Source: Bog-473 sp963838835 (lineage in GTDB: Bacteria > Actinomycetota > Acidimicrobiia > Acidimicrobiales > RAAP-2). From it: DNA of 64,000 bases. Positions within the stretch are counted from its first letter, which is position 1, and each line of letters opens with the position of its first letter. Shown here in pieces: positions 20,068 through 30,658 of the stretch. The stretch covers positions 186,001 through 250,000 of the forward strand of contig CAWITA010000026.1 in NCBI GenBank assembly GCA_963838835.1, read 5' to 3'. A program made the translations under genes and the position numbers. Below the pieces are notes generated by a model that ran no database searches, had not been told where the DNA came from, and was given only the letters and a program-made list of their open reading frames with translations.

Positions 20068-20180
20068 GCCGAAGATGGCCTCATGGCAAGAGGAGAACCC
20101 CCATCGGGCGGGTCGGGCGGGCCGGAGGCCCGCTCATCGCCGGCAGCGGCGTCGCGTTCGGCGAGCAGCGACTCCCGGCG

Positions 20181-20663
20181 CTACAGGGCGGCGAGCACCT
20201 CCTCGGCCGAGCTGACGTTCAGCCCGGGACCGGGCTCGACGGCGATCCAACTGACGACGCCGTCCTCGAGGATGGCCGCGAAGCGCTGCGAGCGAGAGCC
20301 GAGCCCGAAGCCGCTGCCGTCCATGGTGAGGCCCATCGCCTCGGTCAGCTCGCCGTTGCCGTCGGCGAGCATGACGACGGAGCTGCCGACGTTCTGATCC
20401 TTGCCCCAGGCGCCCATGACGAAGGGGTCGTTCACCGAGACGCAGACCACCTTGTCCGCTCCCTTGGCCCGCAGTTCCTCGGCGCGCATGACGAAGCCCG
20501 GCAGGTGGTGGTCCGAGCAGGTGGGCGTGAAGGCCCCGGGCACGCCGAAGAGGACGACCTTGCCGTGGCCGAGCACCTTGGCCGAGGTGGTCGCCTCGGG
20601 TCCCTTGTCGCCGAATGTGAACACCTTCACGTCGGGCACCTTGTCGCCGACTGCAATCGTCAT
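20181..20663 (-). CDS. Peroxiredoxin, Prx5/hybrid type
   Basis: 160 residues. The catalytic segment is GVPGAFTPTCSDHHLPGF with the peroxidatic Cys, the form found in Prx5 (AhpC-TSA/redoxin) proteins. NDPFVMGAWGKDQ and the RSQRFAAILEDGVV block are also characteristic. Cytosolic thiol peroxidase reducing H2O2 or organic peroxides. ATG 20663 follows a strong ribosome site (GGGAGGAGAG). It stands alone between the PadR operon and the ABC binding protein. Confidence 0.92.
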   Translation of the reverse strand: MTIAVGDKVPDVKVFTFGDKGPEATTSAKVLGHGKVVLFGVPGAFTPTCSDHHLPGFVMRAEELRAKGADKVVCVSVNDPFVMGAWGKDQNVGSSVVMLADGNGELTEAMGLTMDGSGFGLGSRSQRFAAILEDGVVSWIAVEPGPGLNVSSAEEVLAAL

Positions 20664-20819
20664 TCCAACTCTCCTCCCGTCAGAGTGGTCCCAGGTTGCC
20701 ATGCCCCGCCCGAAACCGCACAATCGGCCGCCACCCCCGGACGGTCATGAAGTTGTAACCTGCCGCGGTCGCACCGCGACGGAGTCGTAGAGAGATGGAT
20801 CGAACCTTGGGGGGTTGCG

Positions 20820-22477
20820 ATGACACAGTCGTTTGATCGTCGGTCGTTCCTGGCCGGCGGCCTCGCTCTCGGAGCCGGCGCCGCCATGCTCGGCGCTCTC
20901 GGCGACGAGGCCGGCGAGGCCGGGGCCGCGATGACCAACGGCCCCGGGAGGAACGGGATCTCGAACGCCAAGCCGAAGCAAGGCGGCTCCGTCACCTTCG
21001 GCATCGACACCGAGGAGAGCGGCTTCAACCCCTCGACGGCCCGCTGGGACGAGGGCGGGTTCCTCTACGGCCGCACCGTCTTCGACCCCATCGCCATCGT
21101 GAACGCGGCCGGAGGCGTCGAGCCCTACCTGGCCGAGTCCATCACGTCGAACGACGACTTCACCTCCTTCACCATCACCCTGCGCCCCGGCATCGTGTTC
21201 CACGACGGCACGCCGCTCGACGGCCAGGCGCTGTACACCAACATCGAGAAGCAGGCCACCTCGGTGCTCACCGGGACCCGCCTTCGCCACCAACATCAAG
21301 GGGGTCTCGGTCACGGGACCGATGGCGGTCACCCTGACCATGAAGTCGTCGTGGGCCCCGTTCCCCTACTACCTGGCCCAGGCCCAGACGGGCTACGTCG
21401 CCGCGCCGTCGATGCTGAACGCCCCGGACGGCGGCACGTCCAACCCCGTCGGCACCGGTCCCTTCGTCTTCCAGGACTGGGTCCCCAACAGCCACATGAC
21501 CGCCACCCGGAACCCCCACTACTGGCGCAAGGGCTACCCGTATCTCGACTCCATCACCTACAAGCCGATCATCAACTACAACTCGCGCGCCGACGCGCTC
21601 GATGACCGGCGAGATCGACATGATGCACAGCAACGCTCCCGACAACCTCTTGCAGTTCCGGGGCAACAGGAAGTGGTCCTACTACGACAACAGCGGGCAG
21701 GTGGTCGGCCAGCCGACGGTGCAGTGCATCATGCTCAACACGGCGGCGGAGCCGTTCAACAACGCGACGCTGCGAAAGGCGATGGCCACGGCCATCAACC
21801 GGACCCAGTACGCCAAGGTCATCGACAAGGGCATCGACGCCCCCATGAACGGCCTCTTCCTGCCGGGGAGCGAGTACTACACCAAGACCGCCTACCCCAC
21901 CTACAACCCGTCAGGCGCCGCCAAGCTGGTCAAGCAGGTGCAGCAGCAGACGGGCAAGCCAGCCCACCTTCTCGCTCAACTCCACGAGCGACCCGGACAC
22001 CCTGCGGGCCGCCGAGTTCCTGCAGCAGGCCTTCCAGCAGGCGGGCATGAAGGTGAACATCAACATCATCGCCCAGTCGACGATCATCAACGACGCGCTG
22101 GCCGGCACCTACCAGGCCACGCTGTGGCGCCAGTTCGGCGCGGTCGACCCCGACCTCAACTACGTGTGGTGGACCACGCAGCTGGCCTCGGGGTCGCTGG
22201 CGCTCAACATGGCCCGCAACGTCGACCCCCGCATCCAGACGCGCGCTGGTGGCCGGGCGGACCACCGACGTCAAGGCCGACCGGATCAAGGACTACCAGC
22301 AGATCAACCAGTACCTGGCCGAGGACATCCCCTACCTGTGGCTGGCCCGCGACACCTGGGCCGTGGTGGCCAGCCCCAACGTGCAGAACTTCGCCAACCC
22401 GACGACGCTGCAGGGCTCCAAGGCCGTCGCCTTCGACGAAGGCGTGCTCTGGCCGACGCAGATCTGGGTGTCGCTAG
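20820..22477 (+). CDS. ABC transporter substrate-binding protein, family 5; five frame breaks
   Basis: About 550 residues once the breaks are crossed. It opens with a Tat-like signal (DRRSFLAGGLALGAG). Recognisable family-5 blocks follow: PYLAESITSNDDFTSFTITL, PVGTGPFVFQDW, FNNATLRKAMATAINR and LAEDIPYLWLARD. Frame breaks at about 21283, 21600, 21960, 22243 and 22471 are all single-base gains, and the last restores a TAG at 22475. Probably a peptide, opine or nickel-type binding protein; no permease or ATPase genes of its system are adjacent. Confidence 0.7.
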
Positions 22478-22487
22478 GGCGACCGAG

Positions 22488-24091
22488 TCAGCGCATCTCG
22501 ACGTCGTCGAGGTACTCGTCGCGCCAGTGGGTGAAGCGCTCCTCGGGGAGGCGCAGGCAGAAGGTCGGCCGGAGCGCCTCGACGAAGCCGCGCTCGTGGC
22601 TCACCGCCACGATGGTGCCCGGCCAGGCGCCGAGCATGGCCCCGACGGCGGCGATGGACGAGGGGTCGAGGTTGTTGGTCGGCTCGTCGAGCAGCAGCAG
22701 GTTCGCCTCCCCCGCGGACAGCATGGCGAGCCCGAGCTTGGCCCGCTCGCCGCCCGAGAGCGTCGAGGGCATCTGGTCGGCCGCCTTCGAGGGCAGGCCG
22801 AACGAGCCCAGGAGCGCCCGCCGGTCCTTCTCGGCCTTCAAGCACGGCGTCGCTCACGTTGGCCAGCGCGCTGCGGGTCGGGTCGATCTGCTCGTGCTCC
22901 TGCGCGAAGTAGCCCACCACCACGTTCGCCCCCAGCTCGACCACGCCGTTCGTCGGTTCCTGCACGCCGGCCAGGCAGCGCAGCAGTGAGGACTTCCCGG
23001 CGCCGTTGCGCCCGATGATCACGATGTGGTCGCCCCGGCCGGCGTGGAAGGTGACCTCGGAGAGCACCTCGTTGCTCGCCGTAGCGGACGCCCAGCTTCG
23101 CCACCTCGAGCGGGATGGCCCCCGAACGGGGCGGCGTCGGCAGCTTGAACGAGCTGGCCCGCTCCCGCTTGTCGACCTGGGTCCGCGTCGCCTCCATCCG
23201 CTCGACCCGCCGGTCGAGCGCCTTGGCCTTGCGGGCCCGCTTCTCGGTGCTGGCCCGCATGGAGTCGGCCAAGGACGAGAGGCGCTTGATCTCCCGCTGC
23301 TCCAGCTCGGCCGCCCGCTCGCGCTGGGACTGGTCCGCCTCGCGCAGCGCCAGGAACTTCGAGTAGTTGCCCTTCCACTCGGTCAGTCGCTGGTTCGCGA
23401 TGTGCAGCACCTTGGTGATGGACCGGTCGAGCAGCTTGAGGTCGTGGCTGACCACCAGGAGGGCGCCGGGGAAGCGGGCCAGCTCGTCGAGGAGCCACCG
23501 CTTGGCGGAGCGGTCGAGGTGGTTGGTCGGCTCGTCGAGGATCATCAGGTCCGGCTCCTGGAACAGCACCCGCATGAGGTCGACCCGCCGGCGCTGGCCA
23601 CCCGAGAGCTCGTCGATGTCCTCGAGCAGGAGCTCCTGACGGAGCCCGAGCCCGTCGGCCAGCCGGGCCATGACCGACTCGGCCTCGTAGCCACCGTTCG
23701 ACTGGAACTGCTCCTGCAGGTCGGTGAAGAGCTCGATGTTCTCCGTCGGAGGGGTCGTCGGCCATGGCCTTGCGGGCCGCGCCCAGGGCGTCGTCGAGGA
23801 CGTCGAGGCCGCGGGCCGAGAGGATGTGCGAGAAGCCGGTCGGCTCCAGGCCCGAGGCCGCCCGGCACCGGGGCCTGGGGCAGGTACCCGAACGAGCCGA
23901 GGAGGCGGACGTTGCCCCGGTGGCGGAGCTGCGGGGCCGTCTCCCCCACCAGCACCGAGATGAAGGACGATTTGCCCGGTCCCGTTGCGCCCGACCAGGC
24001 CCACCTTCTCGCCCGCTCCCACCACGAAGGAGGCGTCCGCGAGCAGGGTGCGGTCACCGATTTCGATGGTGAGGGCTGATCCGACGATCAC
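22488..24091 (-). CDS. ABC-F ATPase (ribosome-associated), five frame breaks
   Basis: Two ABC domains. The first has Walker A VGRNGTG-KSS, signature LSGGQRRRVDLMR and Walker B LMILDEPTNHLD. The linker is a charged coiled coil (READQSQRERAAELEQREIK). The second has GRNGAGKSSLL, LSGGERAKLGLAM and LLLDEPTNNLD. This is the ABC-F layout of translation factors and antibiotic-resistance proteins. Breaks near 24030, 23860, 23755, 23080 and 22845 are single-base gains. GTG 24091 lies 5 nt after a TACAAT box, so the transcript should be leaderless. Confidence 0.8.
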
Positions 24092-24096
24092 GACAC

Positions 24097-24102
24097 ATTG
24101 TA
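24097..24102 (-). promoter_or_regulatory. -10 box (TACAAT) for the ABC-F gene
   Basis: TACAAT on the minus strand ends 5 nt before GTG 24091. It faces away from the TACACT box of the MFS gene 23 nt further on, making a very short divergent promoter. Confidence 0.55.
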
Positions 24103-24124
24103 CGAGCCGAGAACTCCTGGCTCG
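24103..24124. promoter_or_regulatory. Inverted repeat between divergent promoters
   Basis: CGAGCC and GGCTCG separated by 10 nt, placed exactly between the two divergent -10 boxes where both -35 regions would lie. A shared regulator site is an inference. Confidence 0.4.
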
Positions 24125-24125
24125 G

Positions 24126-24131
24126 TACACT
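24126..24131 (+). promoter_or_regulatory. -10 box (TACACT) for the MFS gene
   Basis: TACACT ends 6 nt before ATG 24138, the leaderless spacing. Confidence 0.55.
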
Positions 24132-24137
24132 CCGCCA

Positions 24138-25772
24138 ATGCCCGTACTCGAGCGCAAGTGGTGGACCCTGATCGCCGTCTGCACGGCGATCTTCATGCTC
24201 CTCCTCGACATCACGGTCGTGAACGTGGCGCTGCCGGACATCCAGCGGTCGCTGCACTCGAGCTTCTCCGACCTGCAGTGGGTCGTCGACGCCTACTCGC
24301 TGACGCTGGCCGCCTTCCTCCTGACCGCCGGCGTGCTCGGCGACATCTACGGCCGCCGGGAGGTGTTCGCCGTCGGGCTGGTCGTCTTCTCGCTCGCCTC
24401 GTTGCTGTGCGGTCTCTCGACCACGCCGCTCATGCTCAACCTGGCCCGCGCCGTCCAGGGCGTCGGCGGCGCCATCATGTTCGCCACGTCGCTCGCGCTG
24501 ATCGCCGAGCGCGTTCGCGGGCAAGGACCGCGGGACGGCCTTCGGCGTCTACGGCGCGGTGATCGGCGGCGCCGTCGCCATCGGGCCGCTGATCGGCGGC
24601 GCCATCACGAGCGGCATCGGCTGGCGCTGGATCTTCTTCGTCAACGTCCCGATCGGCGTCGTCGCCGTCGTCATCACCATGACGCAGGATCGCCAAGTCC
24701 AAGGACCCCAGGGTGCGCCGCATCGACTGGGTCGGCTTCGTCACGTTCTCGGCGAGCCTGTTCGCGCTCGTGTTCGCGCTCGTGCGCGGCAACGACCTCG
24801 GCTGGGGCAGCGCGACCATCGTCGGCCTGCTCGTGGCCGCGGCCGTCCTCATGGTGGCGTTCTTCGTCAACGAGCTGCACGCGAGCGACCCGATGCTCGA
24901 CCTCGGCCTGTTCAAGATCCCGGCCTTCGTCGGGCCTCTCGGTGGTGGCCTTCACGCTGGCCGTCCTCCATCTTCGCCATGTTCTTGTACCTGACCCTCT
25001 ACATCCAGGACGACCTGGGCTACGGCCCGCTCGCAGGCCGGCCTCCGCTTCCTCCCCATGACGCTGGCTCATCTTCTTCTGGTCCTTCTTCGCCGGGCGC
25101 CTGACCGTGCGCGTGCAGTCGCGCTATCTGCTCGGCATCGGGATGCTCGTCGTCACCGGTGCGCTGCTGTGGATGGGGACGACCCAGCCGACCTCGGGTT
25201 GGACCGTGCTGCTGCCCGGGTTCATCCTGGCCGGGTTCGGGGCGGGCACCGTCAACCCGGTCCTGGCCTCGGGCGCGGTCTCGGTCGTCCAGCCGCAGCG
25301 CAGCGGCATGGCCTCGGGCGCCAACAACACGTTCCGCCAGGTCGGCATCGCCACCGGCATCGCCGTGCTCGGCGCGGTGTTCCAGAGCCAGATCGTGAAG
25401 TACACGTCGGCCGCGCTCGGCAAGACGGCCGTACGGCAGCGAGGTGCTCCACCGCGGCGGTGCACAACTCCACGGCGCCTTGTCGGCGGGAGAGGTACGA
25501 CAGGTGGCCGCCTCCATCCCCGTCGTCGGCCGCGCGCCATGCGCTGCTCGACGCCTACCACGTCGGTTTTTCCGCCACGCTGAACCACCTCATGGACATC
25601 GGCGCGGTCGTCGCCTTCGTCGGCGCCTTGGCCGCCTTCGCACTGGTGCGCCAGACGCGACTTCGTCGTCCCGACCGCCAGTGTCGGGACACCCGGCGCC
25701 AGCCCGCCGCCCGCGAGCCAGACCGGTGTGGAAGCCCCGGCGGGTGCCGGCGTGCCCGCCGGCCATGCCTGA
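24138..25772 (+). CDS. MFS drug transporter, DHA2/EmrB type; nine frame breaks
   Basis: Starts ERKWWTLIAVCTAIFMLLLD, then LDITVVNVALPDIQ (motif D1 of the 14-helix family) and GDIYGRREVF (motif A). Further helices are found in successive frames, including ITSGIGWRWIFFVNVPIG (motif C region) and FRQVGIATGIAVLGA. Breaks near 24510, 24690, 24935, 24965, 25033, 25068, 25431, 25520 and 25668 are all one-base gains. The final frame gives a Pro/Gly/Ala-rich tail ending TGA at 25770-25772, overlapping the next gene's ATG. Likely multidrug or metabolite efflux by proton antiport. Confidence 0.75.
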
Positions 25773-26194
25773 ACCCTTCACGCTCGAGGGCACCGACGTC
25801 CGGCTCGAGCCGTTGCGCGAGGCGCACATCCCGCGCCCTCGTCGAGGCGGCGGCCCAGGACCGCGGCCCTTTCCGTTGGACCTACGTGCCGGACGGGCTC
25901 GACCAGATGACGGACGACGTCCGCGACGCGCTCGACAAGGCAGCGTCCGGCGCGCATGTGGCCTTCGCCACCGTTCGCAAGGGGGCGGGTGCGGGCGGTG
26001 GCGACCGGGTCGTGGGCGCCAAAGCCATCGAACGGATCGGTGGGCAGCTCGACGGCCTCATGCGGGCCGACCGGCCCGGCGCCGACGACACCGTGCGCAC
26101 GTCGGCCCGCTTTTCCATCGTGGCGACGGAGTGGCCGGGTGTGCGGGCACGGCTCGTTGCCGCGTTGGCTCGCGGTGCGCGCCGGGAGGGCTGA
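25765..26194 (+). pseudogene. GNAT acetyltransferase with the core missing
   Basis: The N-terminus MPEPFTLEGTDVRLEPLREA and C-terminus AIERIGGQLDGLMRADRPG, then ARFSIVATEWPGVRARL, are those of RimJ/RimL-like GNAT proteins of about 200 residues. Only about 140 residues remain. RVVG, the end of the second strand, is joined directly to AKAIERIGG, so the acetyl-CoA-binding strands and the pyrophosphate loop (about 60 residues) are absent without loss of frame. There is also a one-base gain near 25825. It overlaps the end of the MFS gene. Either a decayed gene or a collapsed stretch in the assembly. Confidence 0.6.
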
Positions 26195-26298
26195 GGGTCT
26201 CGGGCAGAACGGGCTCGGGGGCGGCCCTTGCCCGGGACTGTCAACAGACTCGTTTTGAGTTCTGGGAAGGGCGTTCTCGAGGTCTCGAGGGGTCAGCG

Positions 26299-26598
26299 CT
26301 ACGCGCGGGCGAGCGTGGCCGAGATGCCGCGCCCGTGCAGCGCGTGCACCGCTGCCTCGGCCTCGTCCTTGGGCCGCACCGCCGCCACCGCCTTGCCGGT
26401 CCGGTGAATCTTCCAGGCCAGCTGGTCGGCCCGCTCCACCGTGTGCCCGAAGATCTCGACGAAGGCCTGGATCACCGTTTGGAAGGTCGTCACGTCGTCG
26501 TTCCACACGACCACCGCCCACAGGTCCTCGTAGGCGAAGAAGGCGTCGATGTCCTCGTCGACGACATCGGTAGTGGCGGGTTCGAGGATTTGCGGCAT
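26299..26598 (-). CDS. clpS: ATP-dependent Clp protease adaptor ClpS
   Basis: 99 residues. WAVVVWNDDVTTFQTVIQAF carries the ND-D and T-x-x-x-V motif that binds ClpA/ClpC N-domains, and HTVERADQLAWKIHRTGKAV contains the second conserved block with substrate-pocket residues. Delivers N-degron substrates to the Clp protease. The start ATG 26598 was chosen because the ClpS fold begins about 20 residues later. Divergent from the alcohol dehydrogenase gene. Confidence 0.95.
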   Translation of the reverse strand: MPQILEPATTDVVDEDIDAFFAYEDLWAVVVWNDDVTTFQTVIQAFVEIFGHTVERADQLAWKIHRTGKAVAAVRPKDEAEAAVHALHGRGISATLARA

Positions 26599-26659
26599 GG
26601 TCAGCAGTGAAGTGAACGGTGCGGCCGAATCCGGCCCGATGCAGTCTACTTCCGCCTTG

Positions 26660-26665
26660 TAACGT
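26660..26665 (+). promoter_or_regulatory. -10 box (TAACGT) for alcohol dehydrogenase
   Basis: TAACGT ends 6 nt before ATG 26672, the leaderless spacing. Confidence 0.5.
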
Positions 26666-26671
26666 GCGGGA

Positions 26672-27716
26672 ATGCGAGCTGCCGTTCTCGAAGGTCCCCG
26701 CGCCGTGGCCCTCCACGATGTCCCCGATCCCGTGCTCCCCGGGCCCGAGGGCGTCATCGTGACGGTGGAGCGCACGGCGATCTGCGGTTCCGACCTGCAC
26801 CTGTACCACGACGCACCGACGGGAAGCGTCCGGCTCGGTCATGAGGCCATCGGGACGGTGGCCGACGCCGGCCCCGAGGTGCGCAGCCTCAAGCGGGGTG
26901 ATCGCGTGCTGGTCTCGGGCGTCATCGGCTGCGGCGTGTGCCGTCCCTGCCTGGCGGGCCAGCCCAACGTCTGCCTGAACAACAAGACCGCTGCGTTCGG
27001 GACCGTGCCCGACCTCCCGGGCGGCCAGGCCGAGGCCATGGCCGTCCCGTTCGCCGACCTCTTCGCGCTGCCCATCCCCGACGGCATCGCCGACGAGGAG
27101 GCGGTGCTGCTGACCGACATCCTTCCCACCGGGTTCCTGGGGGCACAGCGTGCTGCCATCACGCCCGGGGCGACGGTCGTGGTGATCGGGCTCGGGCCCG
27201 TCGGCATCATGGCGCTGCAGTGCGCCTCTCTCTTCGGCCCCGGCCGAATCCTGGCGGTCGACATGGTGCCCGAGCGGCTGGCCCGCGCCGAGCGGCTCGG
27301 GGCCGAACCCATCGACGCCCGGATCGCCCCGGGGTCCGTGCAGGTGCTCGAGGCAACCGGCGGGCGGGGGGCCGAATCCGTCATCGAGGCCGTGGGCGCG
27401 CGACGCCGTCGATCGTCGACGCACTGTCCTGCGCCGCCAGCGGCGGCACGGTGTCGATCGTCGGCGTGAACCTCTCGGCGGACCTGCCCTTCCCGATGGT
27501 GCAGGTGCTTCTTCAAGAGCCTCACCGTGCGTGCGGTCTTCGCCCCCATTCCCGGCACCTGGCCCGCCCTGGTCCCCTTGGTGCAGTCGGGCCGACTCGC
27601 GCTCCTCGGTGACGCCTTCACCCACCGCATGGCGTTGGAAGACGTGTCGGAGGCCTACGAGTTGTTCGACTCCCGCGCCGACGGCGTCTTGAAGGTCTTG
27701 CTCACACCGAACCCCG
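26672..27716 (+). CDS. Zinc-dependent alcohol dehydrogenase (MDR family), frame breaks
   Basis: About 345 residues. CGSDLHLYHDAP and GHEAIGTVADAGPEVRSLKRGDRV give the catalytic zinc site. CGVCRPCLAGQPNVC supplies the four structural-zinc cysteines. IGLGPVGIMALQ is the NAD(P)-binding motif. Two breaks occur: near 27410 (two bases gained or one lost) and near 27510 (one gained). The C-terminus (YELFDSRADGVLKVLLTP) runs in frame into the hairpin at 27707 without a stop, so the end given is approximate. Confidence 0.8.
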
Positions 27717-28819
27717 GGCCCCCTTCCGGCTCGATCCGGGGTTCGGTTGAGGATGACGGGCCACTCCGCGGCGCCGAGCTCCGGTCGGGCCACGAACCAC
27801 GGCGCAGGCGGCGGAGCGATCAGTTGCGTCAGCGCGTCGACGATCGGCTCGTAGTTGGTCCGCCAGCCCTTGAAGTTGCGCCACGACTCTTCCTGGTCGC
27901 GCTCCAGCGGGAAGTGGACCTCTTCGAGCCTGCGGTACCCGTCGAGGAACTCCGCCTCGGTGAGCCGGACGTCTGACGTCGGCAGCGGATCGGGGTCGAA
28001 GGGGATGCGCAACGCACCCGCCATGGAGCGCATGCACCTGATCCCCATGGACAGGCAGAGCCGGGCCTCGCGCGGCGTCTGCTCCGGGCTGACCGCGTGG
28101 TACAGCGCCGCCGAGTCCATCATGGCGACGAGGGCGACCAGCCAGCTGCGCGACGAGACGGGCGACCGAAACCACATCAGGTCCGGGTAGTTGGCGTGAC
28201 TTTCCGAGACGGCGGCGGCCCAGCGCTCCCACTCGCCGTAGAGCGGCGGGAGCTCGACCATGGTGTCGAGCCAGTAGTGACGGGCCAGGATCTCGGCGCC
28301 CCAGGCCGGCGTCCCACCCCGCGCCGCGAGCAGGGTCACCTCGGTCTCCCTGGTGGCGAAGGCGTTGTAGAGCGCCGGCAGGTAGGCGATCTCGAGCGCG
28401 ATCACCCCGAAACCGAGGCCGGCGGTGAGGATCTCGAGTGTCCGCGGACCGGCCCCGGGCGCCGTCACGACACCGAGCGTGACCACCGACGATCCCGCCA
28501 CCGACAGTGCATCACCGAAGCTGGCGCCACTGGTCCACCAGATGATCATCGCCATGCCGAACACGATCAGGGCGAGCCACAGGACGAACAGGGACACGAC
28601 GGCGGCCGGCCCGACGAACGAGAGGAAGCGGTCTCTGGCCTCGAAGTCCGGCAGACGGGGCGTCACGTGGCGCGCCGAGCTGCTGAGCAAGCGCGCCACA
28701 CCCCGCGCGATCCGCGCCGACGTCACGCGCGGGACGACCAACGAGGTGAAGACGTTCCACACCGTGAGCACGACGATGAGGCTGCCCACCACGAGCGCGA
28801 CGAAGCGGGCGACCTCCAC
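27702..28819 (-). CDS. Ion-channel-like membrane protein
   Basis: About 370 residues from GTG 28819. Hydrophobic segments at RFVALVVGSLIVVLTVWNVF, near VVSLFVLWLALIVFGMAMII, and after the pore. Between them ASFGDALSVAGSSVVTLGVVTAP looks like a potassium-channel pore helix and filter, but reads T-L-G-V-V instead of T-V-G-Y-G. The large soluble C-terminus (DTMVELPPLYGEWERWAAAV and following) is shared with uncharacterised actinobacterial two-TM channel-like proteins. Ion selectivity cannot be predicted. The C-terminal end is uncertain; a stop in another frame lies at 27702. Confidence 0.6.
27707..27746. terminator. Hairpin between convergent genes
   Basis: CCGAACCCCGG (27707-27717) and CCGGGGTTCGG (27736-27746) are perfect 11-bp complementary arms with an 18-nt loop, positioned between the ends of two convergent genes. 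It has no T-run, and in this sequence both reading frames run into it, so terminator function is a good but unproven guess. Confidence 0.5.
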
Positions 28820-28865
28820 CGCGCCATCCTGCCAGACGCCCGGCCGGCGGCCCGGGTCGTGCGTC

Positions 28866-30658
28866 CTACGTCGTGGCCAGTCGCGGCCGCGGGTGCCCCG
28901 TTCGCCACGAGGGATGCCGGGACCTCGATCAGGCGCGAGCGCAGCAGTTCGCCGAGCCCCTTCGCCTGGGTGTCGAGCCGGAGGTTCGACGCCACGCCCC
29001 AGCCGAGGAAGCCGTGGACGACGAAGTTGACCGCCCGCAAATTGGGGAGGGGGTACCGGCTGAGCGCGAAGGGCTGGACTTCGGGCAGGAGCGCAGTGAG
29101 CACCTCGGTGGTGAGGTCGCGCAGGAGCCAGCCGGCGACGTGCTCCTCGTCGGCCCACAGACCCACGTTGGCGTCACCTCCCTTGTCCCCCGAGCGCGCC
29201 CCGACGAGGACCCACAGCGGCACCTGGATCAGCTCGGCCGCCGGCGGGACGGGAAAGGCGCGCGCGTCGTGGTGGCAGAGGCACCTCAATGTCGCCCGGT
29301 ACCACCGTGGGCGGCGTGGCGGCGACCGCCGTCCCCTCGCACTCGATGCGCGGGGTGAGCGCGGCGGCGGCAACGGTGGTCGGCCAGTAACGGGCCACGC
29401 CCTGGGCCCCCGACGGCGCGCTGGTGAAGAACGTGCCGGGATAGCTCGAGAGGCTCGTCTCGACGACCGCGCCCGAGAAGGCCCGGCCGACGGCGCCCTC
29501 GTCGTCGCCGCGCACGGCCAGGCGCAGGTAGGCCATGCCGCCCCCCGTCAGGTCGCCCGTCAGCTGCTCGTCCGATTCGGCGAAGGCAGCCCGGCCGCCC
29601 GAGATGCCGGCCCAGACGGCGTCGGCGGCGAAGCGGGCCTTCTCGGCCACCTGGGCGCCGGTCAGCGCCAGCGTCATCGAGTTGCGCCAGCCCGCGTCGA
29701 GGTTGGCCGTCACCTTCAAGGTTGGCGGTGGGGGCTCCCCGCGCACGCCCGCGAGGCGCACCCGGTCCGGACCCTGCTGCGACAGCTCGATGGTGTCGAA
29801 ACGGGCCACTGCGTCGGGGCTCAGGTAGCGCGGGCCGCCGATCTCGTAGAGCAGCTGCGCCGTCACGGTCCCCACCGTCACCGCGCCCCCCGTTCCCGGA
29901 TGCTTGGTGATGACCGACGACCCGTCCGCGTGCATCTCCGCGATCGGGAAGCCGATGCGCTCCCGGTGCGGCACCTCCTCGAAGAAGGCGTAGTTGCCGC
30001 CGCAACACTGCGCGCCGCACTCGATGACGTGGCCGGCCACCACCGCGCCCGCGATGGCGTCTAATTCGGTGTCGTCCCACCCGAAGGCGTGCAGCGCCGG
30101 CCCGACGACGAGGGCGGCGTCGGTGACCCGGCCCGTCACGACCACCTGCGCGCCGGCGGCCAGCGCGTCGGCGATGGGACGGGCGCGCAGGTACGCGTTC
30201 GCCGTCACGACGGTCGCGTCGGTCGGGAGGGGTTCGCCGGTATCGAGGTTGACGAAGACCTCGCCGGCGGCCCTGAGCTCGCGCAGCCGCGGGGCGATGT
30301 CGTCCCCCGACACGGAGGCCACGCGCACCTCGAGCCCCTGGCGTCGGCCCAGCTCGCGTACGGCGGCGGCGAGGCCCTCGGGATGCAGACCGCCCACGTT
30401 GGCGACGACGGTGATGCCCCGCTCGACGCAGGTGGGGAGCACCTCTTCGAGCTGGCGGAGGAAGGTGCGTGCAAAACCGCCGCTGCGCTCGCGCGTCTTG
30501 TGGAGGATGTACATGGTCAGCTCGGCCAGCCAGTCGCCGGTCAGCACCTCGATGGGACCACCCTCCACCATCTCGCGTGCGGCGGAGAGGCGGTCCCCGA
30601 AGAAGCCGCTGCAGTTCGCGACGCGGAGCAGGCGGGGCGCACCGGCGCCGGCGCTCAC
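28866..30658 (-). CDS. atuA: AtuA-like (DUF1446) protein, two frame breaks
   Basis: About 595 residues. The start GTG 30658 overlaps the carboxylase alpha stop (GTGA). The core has RVANCSGFFGDRLSAAREM, ECGAQCCGGNYAFFEEV and SDEQLTGDLTGGGMAYL, and the C-terminal domain has VGARSGDKGGDANVGLW, all typical of AtuA/DUF1446. AtuA is needed for acyclic-terpene utilisation in pseudomonads but its reaction is not settled. Breaks near 29287 and 28915 are one-base gains, the second restoring TAG at 28866-28868. Confidence 0.82.

Noticed and set aside
21283..25668. Programmed +1 frameshifting as a biological system
   Set aside because: Up to nine breaks in a single gene, in mixed sequence contexts without a common slippery codon or stop, and in unrelated essential genes. 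Sequence error is the simpler reading.
25778..29158. Minus-strand open frame of 1126 residues
   Set aside because: Only its middle (28819 to about 27702) is a real gene. The rest is the stop-free antisense of the dehydrogenase and the out-of-frame part of AtuA, common in high-GC DNA.
28097..30064. 655-residue plus-strand frame
   Set aside because: Antisense to the channel-like and AtuA genes; no conserved motif.
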